A stretch of DNA of 64,000 bases. Source: Andrena cerasifolii. Taxonomy: Eukaryota > Arthropoda > Insecta > Hymenoptera > Andrenidae. Under the pieces are notes generated by a model. The model was not told the DNA's origin. It was given only the letters and a program-made list of their open reading frames with translations, and searched no databases. The DNA lies in NCBI RefSeq assembly GCF_050908995.1, contig NC_135122.1, forward strand, positions 11,324,501 through 11,388,500, written 5' to 3'. The position numbers and the translations under genes are program-made. This document shows, in pieces, positions 62,390-64,000 of this stretch (position 1 is its first letter; each line of letters begins with the position of its first letter).

Positions 62390-64000
62390 GTGAGAGGAAT
62401 TATGTTTCTCGCGAAAATCGATATTGCATTTTGTAAAAGTCGAACCGGAGGGCAGGATGGAAAAGCACTAGCAATTATTTCCAATAACGCTCTAACTCCA
62501 CCTAAAGAATCATACTGAATCACAAATTCGTTCACAACGCACTAACGTGCCAACAATGTAATTTTTTTCAGACTAAAGTTTCAAATCTAAACAACGACAC
62601 ATGAAAACTCCGAGGTAGAACTTCTCCTCGATTCGCTTTAACCCTTTGAGTACCACGAGCACATATATAGGAGGATTTCCGCACGCGACATAGCTACTGC
62701 AGGCGTTTCAATCTCGGTGCCGAAACGCTTAAAGAAATCGATTCTTGCCATTCCACGTCCCCTTCGATCACAAAGCCCCGAGAACACGCTGCCAAAGAAT
62801 GCAGAAATAATTCCATTGCCAATCGATCTGACGAGGCGTTCTGAAATACCGACACCAACCCCAGAATTCGGAGCATCGGAGCCAGATATTGGACTCGTCT
62901 TGCCTCGTGTTTCAGAGGACCACAGTTTCTAGTATCCCAATTCCGTTCTGGCCTTGGCAATTTCTCCGGCCGCCTCGCGCATCGCGTTCCACGAGTATGT
63001 ACGCGGTCGTCCGGCGTTAAAGGCGCCAGGACACATGCGTGGGAGCAGTCGAGGGGGATATTCCTCGACGACGACGGTGTCATCAGCGTCTCCGTTGTCG
63101 ACGGCCACTAGAGACCTTAACAAGCTTCCTCGAGTGTAGCCTTCTCTAACCTGCCCCCTCTGCTCGTCGGGGAGTAAGGGTAACAGAGGCGCCAGGGGAG
63201 GGATGAACGCAGCGCGAGGGTGAAGGGTGGAGTCGCGGCTCGCACAGCGCGTTTCTAGATTGCACCTCCATTCCGCTAACGAACCCAACCCCGTGTCTGT
63301 CCTTAATGCCCTTCCACAATGCGTTTTAGCCCCCCCCCTTACCCTTCCGGTCGGGTTCACCCCTAATGCCGGCTCTCTCGGCAGCGAGTGTACTCGTCGC
63401 AAGGTGACGAGTCGAAAATTCACGCGCCACTTGCGGGAATCGAACGCAGCATGTACCTGTGCATTAACTTGCCTGGAATGGTGGTTTCAAACCTTGCGGG
63501 CCAATTGGTACCGTGCAGCGAGTGGCGAAATCCTTTGGGGGATGTATTCTTTGGGAATTGAAGCGTGTGTTATGTGGCTGGAGGAATATTTCAATGGGAG
63601 TGTTTTGTTTAGAAGTTTGTTTGGGGAAGCTTCTACTGTGTAATGAATTATTTTAGATTGGAATACTGTGGTGTAAGTTTTTAGAAGGGGCGGAAGGTTC
63701 TCTTGGAAATTTGTTTCATTGAGCTTCTGTTCTTTTTACCTTGTAAAAAGTGCTTCGAGATGCAGGCAGCGTGGGACAAGTTTTTGAGGAGGAGGGTGAA
63801 GGAGAATAGTAGTAGATGCAGATCTCTACGTCTATTTCAATTAACACTGGATAAACTGAATAAAGTGGCACCTTAAAAATGATCACTGCTTAGTGTACAT
63901 CGATGGCTTAGTGTACAAATATTGTATATCCACTTTTAGCGTTTTCGAGATATGCAAAGATTATTTTTATTCTCAGTATCAAATTAATATGTACATTTTT
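62390..64000 (+). other. Nlg2: Nlg2 intron 3, partial
   Basis: Starts GTGAGA and runs to the window edge. A GC-rich patch at about 62.9-63.5 kb has short overlapping frames with no similarity to the expected next neuroligin segment. A TAACCCTTTGAGT string at 62639 resembles AACACTTTGAGTG words at about 51389 and 55639. Confidence 0.7.

Noticed and set aside
62717..62932. 71-codon frame as the next neuroligin exon
   Set aside because: The peptide (IPRPLRSQSPEN, PTPTPEFGASEP) does not resemble the segment expected after the elbow and lacks fitting splice sites.
1..64000. CRISPR arrays, tRNA or rRNA genes
   Set aside because: The tandem repeats lack unique spacers of regular length, and no cloverleaf or rRNA core sequence was recognised by eye; a tRNAscan run would settle the tRNA question.

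Overview
The window looks like nuclear DNA from an insect, most likely a hymenopteran (bee or ant type). The reasons are long AT-rich noncoding stretches broken by GC-rich patches, spliceosomal introns of 12-21 kb, several small non-autonomous DNA transposons, and an insect neuroligin that hosts the microRNA mir-932. I see no bacterial operons, CRISPR array, rRNA, or intact transposase or reverse transcriptase gene. The species cannot be fixed by reading alone.

Left part (1-22 kb). One convincing gene lies here, an intronless minus-strand ORF of 825 codons (4971 to 2494). It encodes a secreted protein with a signal peptide that I do not recognise. The rest is intergenic. It holds a TA-flanked inverted-repeat element (1892-2360), a hAT-like element with an 8-bp target duplication (17818-18252), a long inverted-repeat element (21353-21993), a weak minus-strand exon candidate (12022-12336) and a weak promoter candidate near 16.4 kb.

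Right part (22-64 kb). This is the 5' half of a plus-strand neuroligin gene, best named Nlg2 because it carries mir-932 in its first coding intron. A GC-rich, purine-rich block (22.2-23.8 kb) probably holds the promoter or a noncoding first exon. A second leader exon probably starts at 27911 after a good acceptor. Coding begins at 28839. The coding exons are 28839-29520, 50084-50230 and 62201-62389. They are joined by phase-1 introns of 20.6 kb and 12.0 kb, and a third intron runs off the right edge. The 339 complete codons cover a long N-terminal extension, a hydrophobic signal segment and the first part of the cholinesterase-like adhesion domain. That domain has a dead nucleophile elbow (GHGTG), as expected for a neuroligin. 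The rest of the domain, the transmembrane helix and the PDZ-binding tail lie outside the window.

Intron 1 contains a TTAA-flanked MITE (29680-30027), a hAT MITE with a perfect 8-bp duplication (38359-38719), two minisatellites and the mir-932 hairpin (about 44722-44820). Intron 2 contains a 29-bp minisatellite and two copies of a roughly 500-bp sequence 6.8 kb apart. Functionally, the host gene makes a postsynaptic adhesion protein, and its primary transcript would also yield mir-932.
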